From the NCBI GenBank assembly GCA_012845835.1, contig JABAKD010000025.1, positions 10,733,264-10,797,263 of the forward strand: DNA of 64,000 bases, given 5' to 3'. Numbering within the stretch: position 1 is the first letter of the stretch; every line of letters begins with the position of its first letter. Under the pieces are notes generated by a model that saw only the letters and a list, made by a program, of their open reading frames with translations, had not been told where the DNA came from and searched no databases. The position numbers were made by a program, and so were the translations under genes. Shown piece after piece: positions 44,801 to 56,800 of the stretch. The DNA is from Undaria pinnatifida. Taxonomy: Eukaryota; Sar; Phaeophyceae; Laminariales; Alariaceae.

Positions 44801-47800
44801 GACGGTGAGACTGCGGAAGAGGTCACTGGCATACCGAGGGTTTCAACAGAAAAATATCCAAGTTTGTGACCAAAGCGGAGAAAGTAAGAGCTGAAGATCG
44901 AACTGAACGTGGCATTTAAGCTCCACAGGGTATAAGGAAAAATGCCATTGGACTGCACAAAACCCAGACATCGACAAAGTCACGACCAAGCACGGATTGG
45001 GAACTCCTCCAACCCAGCAGCCGGGCTTTACGTGAAAACGAAGGCCAATTGTTCCCGCCAGGGGGGATAAGGGGTCGACCCTTATCATAGCGTAATGTCA
45101 GGCGCGACATTCAGGCTCGTGCTGGTCGAGGACACCGAACGAACACCAACCTTGTTGTGAAAACGGAATTACAGTTCTCCCTCTCGGACGCCGACTAATC
45201 CTGTTCCCTTCAGGCCAACAGTAAAAGTCAAACTCTGCACACCGGACAAGAAAAGTTTGGCAAATGCACAAGGCCGTCTCGCGAGGCGTCGAGTTTCACT
45301 CCGTCACGGATTGCACCGACCCAAGCTGCGGTGCTAACGAGGACCGCGATCGGACTCATCCCACGGGGGTAGGGACTCTCCACGTTTTGAGCCAAAAAAA
45401 GGTATACCTTGGCCGGTTGAGCTCCTCAAGTGCGAGGAACCACCGGATGTTAACCTAGCATTTTTCGGAGTATAGCTTGGTTTAGGACTAGGGCATATGA
45501 GTGTTGGTCGGGTGGCGCGAGCAAATGCCTTCTAAGCCGTGATTCGGGTGATGATGTTGATGATCCAATGGTGAGGTATTGAGCTCGCCTTACTCGCGTT
45601 AGGAGACGTCAGAAACTTCTCGGAATCTGCTGCACCCCTACATCGACAGAGGTACCAGGGAGTGCTATTTAGCAACCCTATTTTGTTTTGGGCGACGGGG
45701 CTCCTTAACCCGAAATCGTGGGTCTGCATTGAATGATTGAATGTGTCTTGCTTTGCGCAATCACGAACTTTTTTTTTACGACGGAGAGTACCATGATTTT
45801 GGTCAGCTCTGCTTGACCTTGAGTCCATCCCCCCATGATCGGTGTTTTCTTGTAAAAAAAAGCGAGGAGCCGCAGAAAAGAAAACGGTACACAGCTTACC
45901 GAAGCATGTGTCCATCCTAGTAACACTACATAAACGTTGTGAAATAGTTATCCCCTTACAGTCACTCTATGCACCCGATGCCACGGCGGCGGCGTCGGTG
46001 GCGGTGGGTATTGCGACGCACCAAGCAGCGCATACGCAAAGGCTCAAAATTGTCAAGGCTACTGAAGGGATGCCTATGACCAATGGTACGGTATGGTGGA
46101 TTACCCCCTCTTGGACACTTGTTTTGCAGTGGCTCGCGGTGTCACTCGCGCGAGAGACCCCCCTGTGTTCCTTGCGGTCACAGGCTTTCGTGCTGCTTAA
46201 CATCCTCGATGTTAATACGAAAAGGGATGGTTAGCTACGCCTCAACAAAAATAATCGCCGAAAGAACGTGTTTTTGGTCCGTGAGGAACAGAGTCACTCC
46301 CGCGACCGATGGAAACCCGGCAGTGACAATTGAGGGGTTGGTGGAATTGGAGGTATTAACATTCTCCCTGCTGTAGCCTTGATCCTCTATCCTGTAGCAG
46401 CTACCTCGAAGCACTAGCAGACGATGCGCGCATTCTGAAGCCGGTAACCTTACACCCACATTTCTGCAGCATCGGCCTTCGAGCTTCTTGTCGACTTCAG
46501 AATGCGCGCATCGTCTGCTAGGTTCCTCGAAGCACGATTGTGAGCGAGGAGCAGAACGGCGGCGCGATTGGCCAATGCTCGGTAGGACCGATTCTAGGAA
46601 CAGGGGGGTGTCCTCCTTTTCACCGCCTGGGTTAGGCCACTCGCGCGAATGGCCCTTAGCTTCGCCCGAACCAGACCCACGCCCGTGCTCTTGTTGTATA
46701 TAGATTGTGCGACCGCTTCTCTCCAAGCCCGCGCAAGTTTCAAACACGAAAATAGAGGGCATCGGATAGATAACGACTCGCGCCGCGAACCGTGAGTGGC
46801 GAAGAGCCGATGAAATCATTCGCGCGTGAAGGGGACCCCCCTGCAGCAGCCTATACTGCGCGGAGAAAAAACTCGGGGATATCCCCTCTTACGTGTCACC
46901 CTTAGTGACGCTTGCCACCCAAGGAGACAGACTCGGGGAGGCATTTGGTCTCTGACGTTCATCACTTGGAGAGATTTATATGTTTCTTTAGCTCAAAAAA
47001 CTGTTTTTTTATCGAGAAAACCGCGTGCGCTACGATAGGGGTACACCACGTTTTTTCTACTACTCCTCCTCAATTTGGGAGCTTAGGACGTCTCCCAAAA
47101 ACTGATTCGGACAAAGCACAAAGCTTTCACCGGATGAAACATCCTATTGGCCTAGGCACACAAACGAGAAACCCACGCAAAAAATCTTGGCATGTTTCCG
47201 GCGATTTTCGTCGTTCGGAAAGTATTTTGAGATGAAACGTGCTGTCTCTATCGTAGCACGCGTCAAACCGAATGTGCCGGCCGCTCGATGAACAGGTCCA
47301 CCAGCCTCTAGGCTTACAAAAAAAACTTGTTACAAGAAAAAAAAATGACTGTTGTGACGACGTTCGGTTAGAAAAGAGGAAAATAAAACTTCCAACAAAC
47401 CCAACACGTAAAACCATTCATTGCGGGCCAAACGCGCGATTAATATATCTTTGACAGAAACGTTCTACGATAGATAGGTAGCACTTTTTGTCTGAAGAAT
47501 TTTTTCATTAATGGCTCCTTAGCCCCAAATCGTCGCAAACGGTACATTTTTTTTTGCGTAATTCTCGTTGTGTACCTAGGCCATGAAACTTTCATCCGGT
47601 ATGGTAGCCGTTTTGTTTATCACCAAATCAGTACTTGGGTTGAGAAGGACATGCCTTAACCTCCGAAAGTGAGGGGCAGTATTGGGCAAAACAATGGTTC
47701 ACTTCTGTCGTAGCACGCGTCGACACATACCAAGTACCTAAGTCCAAGACCGGGTGACCGTGGCGTCACTCGATTTGCGACTTTGAAAATAGGCGTGCTA

Positions 47801-50800
47801 AGCACGAGGCTCCCCCCCCCCATGTCTACCATGGCTTTCATCCACACCTGAGAGACAAACGGTCCCGTCTGAACACCGTAGGCAGTCGACCTGAAAAGCT
47901 GCGTTTGTGGATCCGCCCTGCCTTCCGAATCGACAGCTACTCCGTTCATCTTCGCGAAACCCGGCATAGTAGCCAAATTGTCTGTTGGGGGCATTGAAGG
48001 GGGGTATCAGAAACGTGCATGGCATGTACCAGATTAGGTTTTGCAGTGGAATGTTATGACTATCCTACACCTGCGACATCAAAGTTTTCGTCGAGAACCT
48101 AATGGGTAGGGACAGTTTGCGCGGTCGCTACCGCGGGAAAATATATGATACATACGTCAGCTGGCGCTGGTATGCGAGTACAAGTGAGTATTATCGACAC
48201 ACACGCGGCGTGTATCAAACTACGTCGAGGTGTGGTTAGCCTAAGCTCAACTTTCCTCCACATGCGCCAGAGGATTGAAAAAAAACAAGAAAAAAACTAA
48301 CGTTTGCAAGCTGTGCGTGATATTCCGATCTTACGTGTGAGTAAGGGGTGTGCATTATGCTAAATTTGTCTGAAAGGGTTTCTGAATGACGGGACTCCTT
48401 AACTAAAAATCGTCGGGGATAGCTCATTTTGTTTTTTGCTTGGCGATTCTCGTCGTGTACCGGGGCCATGGGATAGTGTTTGGATCCGGTAGCAGTTTTT
48501 TTTTCCTCAAAATCATTCTTTGGGTTAAAGAGGACATGTCTTAATCTCCTCAACTGAGGGGTAGTATTCAAAAAAATAGTGGTGCACCTCCACAGTAGCA
48601 CGCGTCATCGCACCGAGATGGTCCCCGGGGGCTTTGCTTGCCACGGCAGGGGTGCACCTCTTAATTATCGAAAATATTTTGATGTGATAGGGATTCTCAG
48701 ACAAAAGCACGGCCGACATGTACGTCTCAATACCGAGCCGTAATAAACCCGCTAGCGTGATCGCCGAGTGCATACAGCCACAATGGTGAAAGAGCGAACA
48801 CGCGCGTCTGCATGTGTGCAGGCAAAGACGCGTGCAACAATAGGGGTGGCCACGTATTGGATGAAACGGTTTCGGAATGGCACCCAAAATCGACGGAAAT
48901 CGTTCGTTTGTTCGCAGTATTTTTCGTTGCATACCTCCCAGGCCGTGGGATCGTTGATCGGGTAGCACATTTATATTCTTCCTTAAGCTCGTTAGGTGGA
49001 CATCCGCAAGGGAGAAAATGGTGCAGATCTGCCGCAACATGTATGTCCGAACGCATCCTACGGCGCAACGTCGCATAGGCGTTTTGCAGACGTTTTCTCG
49101 GATCGGATAACTTCTCATCGTCATCGCGGGTCAGATCGAGTAAGGGCGATCCGCAATGCTCGCGGGGTGGGATCGAGCAAGGGTGGATCTCCGAGCCATG
49201 AAGCTTTGTTCACAACCGGGGCCGATCCGAGACTCGCCCCCGCGAGGTTGTGAAAACCTATAAATTCGGGCCGTGGAGGCCAGTTTCCGACCCCTTAAAA
49301 ATGACCAGTATTATTGTTTTCGGAGACCCCCAGAGCACTCGTAAAGCCTCATTTTAGATATCAGTGTTATGAAGTACGACCCAATGAGCAACCTTGTGGC
49401 CTCTAGGTAAGTAGAACACGTGTGTGTAGTAGTAGTCCAGACCATGGCCACGGTTGGTAGGAGGGATTTTTTTATGATCCTACGAGTTTCTCCGCCGAGT
49501 GTCAGGCCAGTTGTAGCGGCGCGCCGCACCCGCGCTCAAAAGACGCGGTCTTCAAAGCGCGTTCATTCTTAGCACACGACGGAAATAAAACAATTCCACA
49601 CGACTGCGTGCGTGTATCGGACAACCCCAAAAGGTGCCCAAGACAATTTCCGCTCGAGCTCGGGTGGCCTTTTATAGCATGCGTGTACTTTGAATCATGC
49701 TACCCGTACGGTAGATATTTCATTTTTCTGGAGGTGATCACTTAAGGAGGATCCGATGCAAAAAAGAAGGAACCCGTCTTCCGTCTATACAAAAAAGAAT
49801 TGTGCTCTGAACAAGAATGTGGCAAAGATGACAAACTCCGACGATCCGGTGTTAAGGATCCTCATCACCCAACAGAAAAAATAAAAATGACCAGAATGAC
49901 CAAAACGCTAGGTAAAACTTAATACCTCTATCGTAGCATGCGTCCTTTTCACATTTTTGCGAGAGGCAGCCATGCCTACAGTGAAAATAATAGCGTCTTT
50001 CGTTGCTACTACGCTGCAGCCTCTAAAATGTTTTAAACCTCGCTTTCAAGGGGAGGGGGGGGGCAGGGCGGGGTAATGAGCCACACGCTCGAGTGACATA
50101 TACTTCCCGCAGACAAATGGGCGTCTCCCTCCGCGCTACCGCAACCTTGGCCATCGAATCCCCACCATTATAGCTGGCAGGTGGTCACAGTGACAAGAGT
50201 AACGAACTCGGGATTGCTTGAGGAATGGCACATGGTACGGCACAGGGATGCACCGATTGATTCTCGATGCTCTTCCACTTGAGGGGCTGCACCGTTACCA
50301 AGGCCAAGGCTATGGCAGGGGGCATGTTAATACGCCCCCTTATTCACCACTAGATTCAAGCCACTGGCGGAACGAGCGCCTCCGTGCCTCACTGACGAAA
50401 ATAAGCCGTAGTAGTCGATTTTGCTTGGCGGCGAAGCGTAGCTAACTATTGTACTGCGGATTCGTGCAGGCCACCGATGGCAAGGCTACGGTAGGAGGGG
50501 TACCCCCACCTTCATGGCGGGGTTTGAGCTGTTGTGTCATATTCGCGCGAGTGGCTCAGTAACTCACGGACGAAAAAGTACTAGGCGATATTAACCGCGC
50601 AGCGTAGCTTGCCATACCATACAATTGCAGGTTGATATCGAGATATCAAAACATCAAGAGCTCTTTCAGGCCGCCAAGTAACAGGGGTTACTCGCGCGAG
50701 TGACCCCGAGGCCCTTTTAAAAACAAACATCCGCCAAAACGTGACCCCCCTACACGGTATCTTTTGGTTCGAAGAAAAAGACATTACGCTACGCGAGTAA

Positions 50801-53800
50801 GAACTAAACGTGGAACCCAATGCAAACCCAATGCCACGGAGTAGCAGCGGTGCATCCTTTTATTCCTGGCGCTCGAAGTTCGAGAAGCTTTATTTCTTAC
50901 TCTAAAGGCCGTTTATACATAGAGAAATGAAAATATTTCACGTGCACCCCGAAGAAGAGCGAACCCACGGCCTCTAGATATACCTGAAGGGAAACTTCAA
51001 AAATCTGGGATGGTCTCCCGATGATATTATGTCCAAGGAGCCCCGCGTTGACCAGTCAGGTTCGTTTTATTTTCGACAAAGTGCTACGAAAAAGTTGGAC
51101 GACGTTGGAAGTGGGAGTTTTTTCCATGATCTCCCGGCACACGTATCCCTCGTATATACATCATTTGCAACCCATGCCACGGTGTACAAGAAGAAGTGTG
51201 CCATTTTGAATGCGAGGATCTTCACTTGATGAGCCCATACCTCACGCCTCTTCCCCCCCAAAAAGTTTTGTAGTAAAAAATAAGTGAGATCCGGTGATCA
51301 ACTTCACGGCCTGGATACATGTTGATAATGCTTCATTCCTGCTGTTGTATGTGATGGTTGCATTGCTCACAAAAAAATGTCTATTTCTGACGATTTTGGG
51401 TTAAGGAGGGGCTCCGTCGTTAAGAAGCCCTTTCAGATGGAAAAAATGCTGAAACATGCTGCGATCTCCATCGTAGCACGCCTCCCTGCGTGGTCTAAAT
51501 CATGTTGCCAGATGAGATGCGCCGGACGATCTGATCGATCTAGCACGCGTCAATTTCTGGATTGAATTGGATATGTACTTCATAGACGCATCCTGCACAG
51601 CGTATCATACTGTCGGATATTGATGGGATCTAGACCGCCTGGAACTAACGAGATCTATCTGTCGGACGAATGCAAATGTTTTTCGCGTAAATGCCGTACC
51701 TGCTGCAGCGATGGTATCCTCATGTTCACCGTAGCGGGAGAAGGGCACGTCCCTGGTTAAGGCCATCCAGTACACTTCCGCCAGTTGAGCAGCCTGTTGT
51801 AGTGGAATTCGACTGTTTTTGGTTGTGAGATAATGGCGTTGCTGACAGGGGGTATCGTTTTTCTTCGTTTTCGCCATACTGGGATAAAAGGCGACGTCTC
51901 TCGCGTCAAGCCTATCCGGCAATCGTCCGCGAGTTTAGCAGTCTAAAGGCTTGTAGATTGACGTGAGAGCACACGTCCCCTGCTATTGGTTGGGCAGCCC
52001 ACGGATTCTAGCTGTGCAATTTCTACGACACCTCCACCAGTTGAGCAGCCTACGTCACAATTAGCAAATTCTGTTTCTTACAACACGTTGGAGTTTCAGA
52101 AACGGATTAGAAGGAGACACGCTGATGGCCTCCACGCGCTCTAGACTATCGGGCAGCTCTTCTACTTTAGTTCAGGATCCTACGGCCACGTCGTTCCCTT
52201 GAGGGTTTTGGTGGTGCATCAGTGTGCACATGAGAGAGTGTTAACATGGATGCCAGAGAAATTACAATTCAAGCGAGAGCAGGATGGCACGGAGAAATTC
52301 TGCTCTCCTGCACCCGTCGCACGCAGTACAAAAATAATTCTGCCAACGACGGGTGTCTGCCGTTCGGCTTAGCTCACTAATATGCATTCGAACAACCGAC
52401 ACTATACAGCAGTAGTAATTTTGTCGATATCAGGCATACCAGGGATTAGAACCAGTCGCCCTGGCCCAATGGCGGAGCGGGCGTCTTGTGGTATGGATGA
52501 TCCTGTTTTATCCGAGGCGCTCCTGCTTAATCGAGGAGCTCTACCTTCCTCCCCCAGCAAAAATCATTACAGGAGAAACTATGTAGCAAAAGTGCTACCT
52601 GGGAAGGACAAGAACCCATGACCTAGACTAGGTGAACGAAAAAACATACCTGTGCACAGGGTATTTTTAACATAAGATTGAATAACTCCGACCTCAATAT
52701 TTCGCATTATGGAGGCGCCGTCACACGTTTCAGCCGAAAAGTGCTCGCAGCACCCGTCTCATGCACATACAACAGCACAGATCTCCGTGAATCACCGCAA
52801 GCGCACCGGCCACCTACTCCACACTGCTGTAGTATCTAGTGGGTGTGGCGTTATAGTCCGCCAGCTCAGAGCCCTAGAACAACCCCTGAATGTGATGACG
52901 CGTGCTAGGACAGAGGTCCACCGTTTTTTCTTCTGAGGTTCCTCAATCTAGGAGCTTAAGACACATCCTTCTTTAACCCAAAGGTTGATTTGAAGAAATA
53001 CAAAAACCGGTACCGGATGAAACATTCTCATGTGTGTATGTCCTAGGTGTACACAACGAGAATAGTCCAATGCGACAAAAAAAAATGTCATCTTGGGGTT
53101 AAGGAGTCATTAGTCATTCAGGAACCATTTCCGATGAATAGTGCTACCTCCATCGTCGTAATTCGAGCGTCTGATCAACACCCGCGGCACCAGGTAGAAG
53201 AACAGCCCCTGACCGATGACGTGGCGATGGTGAAAACATGTACCAGGTGTACATGTATACATTGCATAATAAAAAAAGCGCTATTAATGCGATAACCTTT
53301 AAAAAGAGTGCACCTATTTGTTTCGGAGAGGAGTCTTTCACCCACCCGCCAAAAACCAAAAAAATGTGAGAAAATTGAAAGCGCGACCCGGGGTGCACGA
53401 TTCTACGGCCTTTGTACGCAGGAGAATAATGCATGAAAACAATAATGGCAATCCGACGATTTTGGGCTCCGTAAGAAGCACCGTCCTGTTCAAGACCAAG
53501 GGGTCAGCACCTTTTAGTCCTTTGTGAGCATCGGCTCGGGAGTTAACCCACGCGAGAGACCCTCCGTGCTTTTTTTCGGTCCTTCAGCTCCGCGATGTAA
53601 TGAGCTGACGATTTGAATCCATAATGGAATGGTAAGCTACGCTGCGCCGAAGGCATCGCCTAGTGACTTTGTCCCGTGAGGCACAGAGTCACCCGTGCTA
53701 GTGGCTCGCACTCGGTAAGCAGAATGGGTCGAGTACCCCCCCCATTTCCGTGTCCTTGGTGGTCTCAGGAAATAATTTAGGTCGCTAGACCGTTGTACTC

Positions 53801-56800
53801 CCCCGCGCTTGTATATAATAACATGCATATAACGAACACGATAATATTCAGCATTCTAAATGCGGTGGACATCGTCAACAGCGCTGACTCACCAGATCCT
53901 CTGAGTTCAGCAACGGTGCGCTTGGGGCGGTGTTGGCCGAGCTGGTAGAAACGTAGACGTCGCGGTATCACCCCCCCCCCCCCCCCCCGAGAAAAACAAA
54001 TTTAATGAAGTTTTTACACGCGAGAGAGATTGCCATGTGTCCGCCATTGTTTCCAGAGCCGTGTACGCGTCCGGATACCAGCACCAAAATGAATCATGGA
54101 GCAGGTAGGTTGGCAAACCACGCGCGCAGCCCATGACATCACCGTCGGTCCCGGTTGTTGGGATCGGGAAGGTCAGCCGTCGGTAGCGAGGGGGAGTTTG
54201 CGCACGGTGTAACGACAGGTCGCGTTATTGGGTAGGTGAGAGAATGATCGAAATGTCCGCGCGCTGATTCTAAGGTATTCAGGGTCAAATGGATGGCACC
54301 CACTGAATCCACGGCGTTCAGGAAGAATAGGTAGATATGATATCATCCACGGAACAGATGGGATGCAATATACCGAACAAAGTGCGCAGAGGGGGGGGGG
54401 GGGAGCGGGAGGGCGCGATGGGATAGAACGCAGTTCGAGGTTTTAAAAGTCGTGCCGACAGGGCGATGCTGTGCGGTTCTCTCTTTCCTGCCCGCAAGCG
54501 GCGTACGTAAAGGTCCACAGCACTCCCGGCGACGGTAGATAAACTGCTGGAGTGCGAATTCAGCGCACTCCCTGTAGAGCGCACGGGCCATACATCGCTG
54601 TCGGGTGCAGCCGAAAAACTACTGTAGTGAAAAGTTGGATGTTCACTTTGCTATGTGCTGTTGTAGATAGGTGCTCCTAATCGCAGAGTAAAGATCTTAA
54701 TATGAGGGGCTCTATACACCACCCAAACACGATCATTGCGAAGGTCGCGCGCTACGAAATTTCTTCAACGTTTTGAAGCTTCAAAGGCCTGTTCAAAACT
54801 GATAAGAAGGAAATATATATATAGACTATATATAAAATGAAAATACACTCCAGCTGTGAGATCGAATATTTTGTCGAAACTCATGTTATTTGCAAGCTGT
54901 GTATGATACTCCGATCGCGCGTATTGCGGGTTGTGTGTCCTCATTAAGGATATAGGTCGGCGACATCCCTTAGAACTACAGTGTAGCTATAAAGGTCAAC
55001 AGGGTGAGGTCAGTCAGTCTGTGCGCGGAAACTATAAAAACCGTTTCTGAGGGGGACAAAATCTGACAGCTGTTGAAGGAAATGCATCCGTTTATCAAGT
55101 GAATCCTGTGAGTCGGATAACCGGTGAGGGGAGGGCGGAGTTTTTAAGGACGTGGGCGCCTGGTTTGGATCAAACGAGAGCGGGGTTAACGGGGGGGGGA
55201 GGAGGGGAGGAAGGGCATATATACCTATATATAGCTGGTGTACCGGATGAAAAATTAAAGATGGTCCAGGTACACGTGACGAGAATCAGGGGAAAAAACA
55301 AGTCCTACTTCCCACGATTTAAGGTTAAGAAGCCCCGTCATTCGTAAAACATTGCTTCCGAAGAAAGCCAAGCCTACGGCCGGAGGGGGCACCACCTCTA
55401 TTCACTCCAGACGTTAAGCCCCTCATTCGTAAGGGTGAATATCTGTACCCCCAGCATCCAAAAAGAACAAAACTTCACGCAACTTGCTAGGCGCAGCGTA
55501 GCCTACCATTCCGTTGCGGATTCAACACCGCAAAATTAAAGCAGCACCAAACGCTCATCACCGCAAAATGAATGGCGACATAAACAGGGCCCCCAAGTTG
55601 AGCCCCCCTTGACGGTAGGTTTAGCCCTACACGATTGTGGATTGCGATCCGATAGACCCGTTCGCACGAAATTGGCAAAAGACAAAAACGACACCCGCAA
55701 GCGGCAGCAGCATTCCTTGAAAAGACGGTAAACACGGAGAATGCAACACAACAATCCCCTCTCCCGGGAAACAGAAATATACGAATTCTTAGCGTTTCCT
55801 CTCGTGTATGGGAGCATTGGCCACCAGGGACTATATTAATTAACAAGTTTCTGCGAACGGCAGTAAAATGTTGCCAACACCGTGAATGAGTTTGAGAACC
55901 CGCGAGTGCCCGTGTAACGAGTGAATATTCGCATCCCTGGTTGTTACCCGGCAACCCGACCGTGCCAGCGGCGCGGTGCCGATGGGATTGCTGAGAAAAC
56001 CTCCGGCACCGCAGTTACAGGACGGGCTGGATGTCGCGCTGTCGGGTGTACGGCAGTGTGCGAAAGAGTCATCCATCTCTCACATTCGGGGTAGCTCTTT
56101 TTCGGAGGGGGGATCAAACGTTTCTCACCACCGGTCAAGCTCCTCGAGTGAGTGTCAGTCAGTGGAGAATGTATTGTCTGTGTTTGCGTGATACACTGTA
56201 TCAAGTATTAGCCCCGCGCAAAATTGCTGGTCGGGTTGCACGAACGAATGCCTTAGACGCCATGTGTCGGGGTGAGATATGAGGTAATCACCGCCTCCCT
56301 CCTGTTAGGAGCTCGGGAAAATCGTAGAATCTGCTAGCGTGTGGGGTCGCTCGGCGCCCATAATCTGGGTTGATGATAAAATTGACATCTCGTCTGCAGC
56401 AATTGTCTGGGTGTCGCTGTCTGGGTGTAGCCCAAAACATGGAGTAGTGCGAAACTAACGACGTGCACTCTCCAGCATGGGCTGTATATCGTGCAGTACG
56501 GTGTTATTTACCCGGCGGGTCCGGCCATGTCGACGGCGATACCCCCAATCGGTTGGACGAGAAAGCCGGCGGCGTCTCCCGCGGGCACTTCCTCGCAGGT
56601 GTCGAAACTTCCCTCTGAGATGCAAGCGATCAGGGCGTTGAAGGCATCCTCATCCACCTGGATTATAGCGCAACAGCATTGGGCGGCGGCCGAAGGAAGT
56701 CATCGACGCGTAATAGTCCTACCGTCTTTCAGGGCGGTGACACGAAGCCCTTCGTCACTAGCGGATATGAGCCAAGCTCGCACGAGGGATCGTGCATCTC

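Larger units (their letters stand above)
44377..47847 (-). other. Haloperoxidase intron 5
   Basis: 3471 bp. Contains a family A-like remnant at 44640-44700, family E 45462-45690, family A 46042-46380, an inverted repeat with flanking direct repeats 46404-46535, an A-like fragment at 46610-46660, and family B at 47022-47264 and 47457-47721. Nothing recognised at 44700-45450. Confidence 0.85.
47982..51699 (-). other. Haloperoxidase intron 4
   Basis: 3718 bp. Contains family G 48155-48285, a short F fragment 48297-48335, family B 48340-48606, a B-like fragment 48828-48970, family A pieces 50290-50765 and a B end at 51270-51485. Nothing recognised at 49000-50030. Confidence 0.85.
51794..53892 (-). 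other. Haloperoxidase intron 3
   Basis: 2099 bp. Contains the exon-4 relic (51955-52049), family B 52897-53171 and family A 53490-53765. Nothing recognised at 52060-52880. Confidence 0.85.
53942..56511 (-). other. Haloperoxidase intron 2
   Basis: 2570 bp. Contains a C tract (53970-53989), a G tract (54390-54403), family F 54835-55190, a B fragment 55230-55380, an A fragment 55430-55625 and family E 56203-56350. Nothing recognised at 54000-54800 or 55650-56100. Confidence 0.85.

Noticed and set aside
46235-46819. 194-codon minus-strand open frame
   Set aside because: It spans a family A end, the orphan inverted repeat and another repeat fragment; not a protein-like sequence.
52440-52620. tRNA-like words on the minus strand (GGTTCTAATCC, TAGAGCTCCTC)
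   Set aside because: No cloverleaf could be assembled, stems do not pair and spacing is wrong; chance or a distant repeat remnant.
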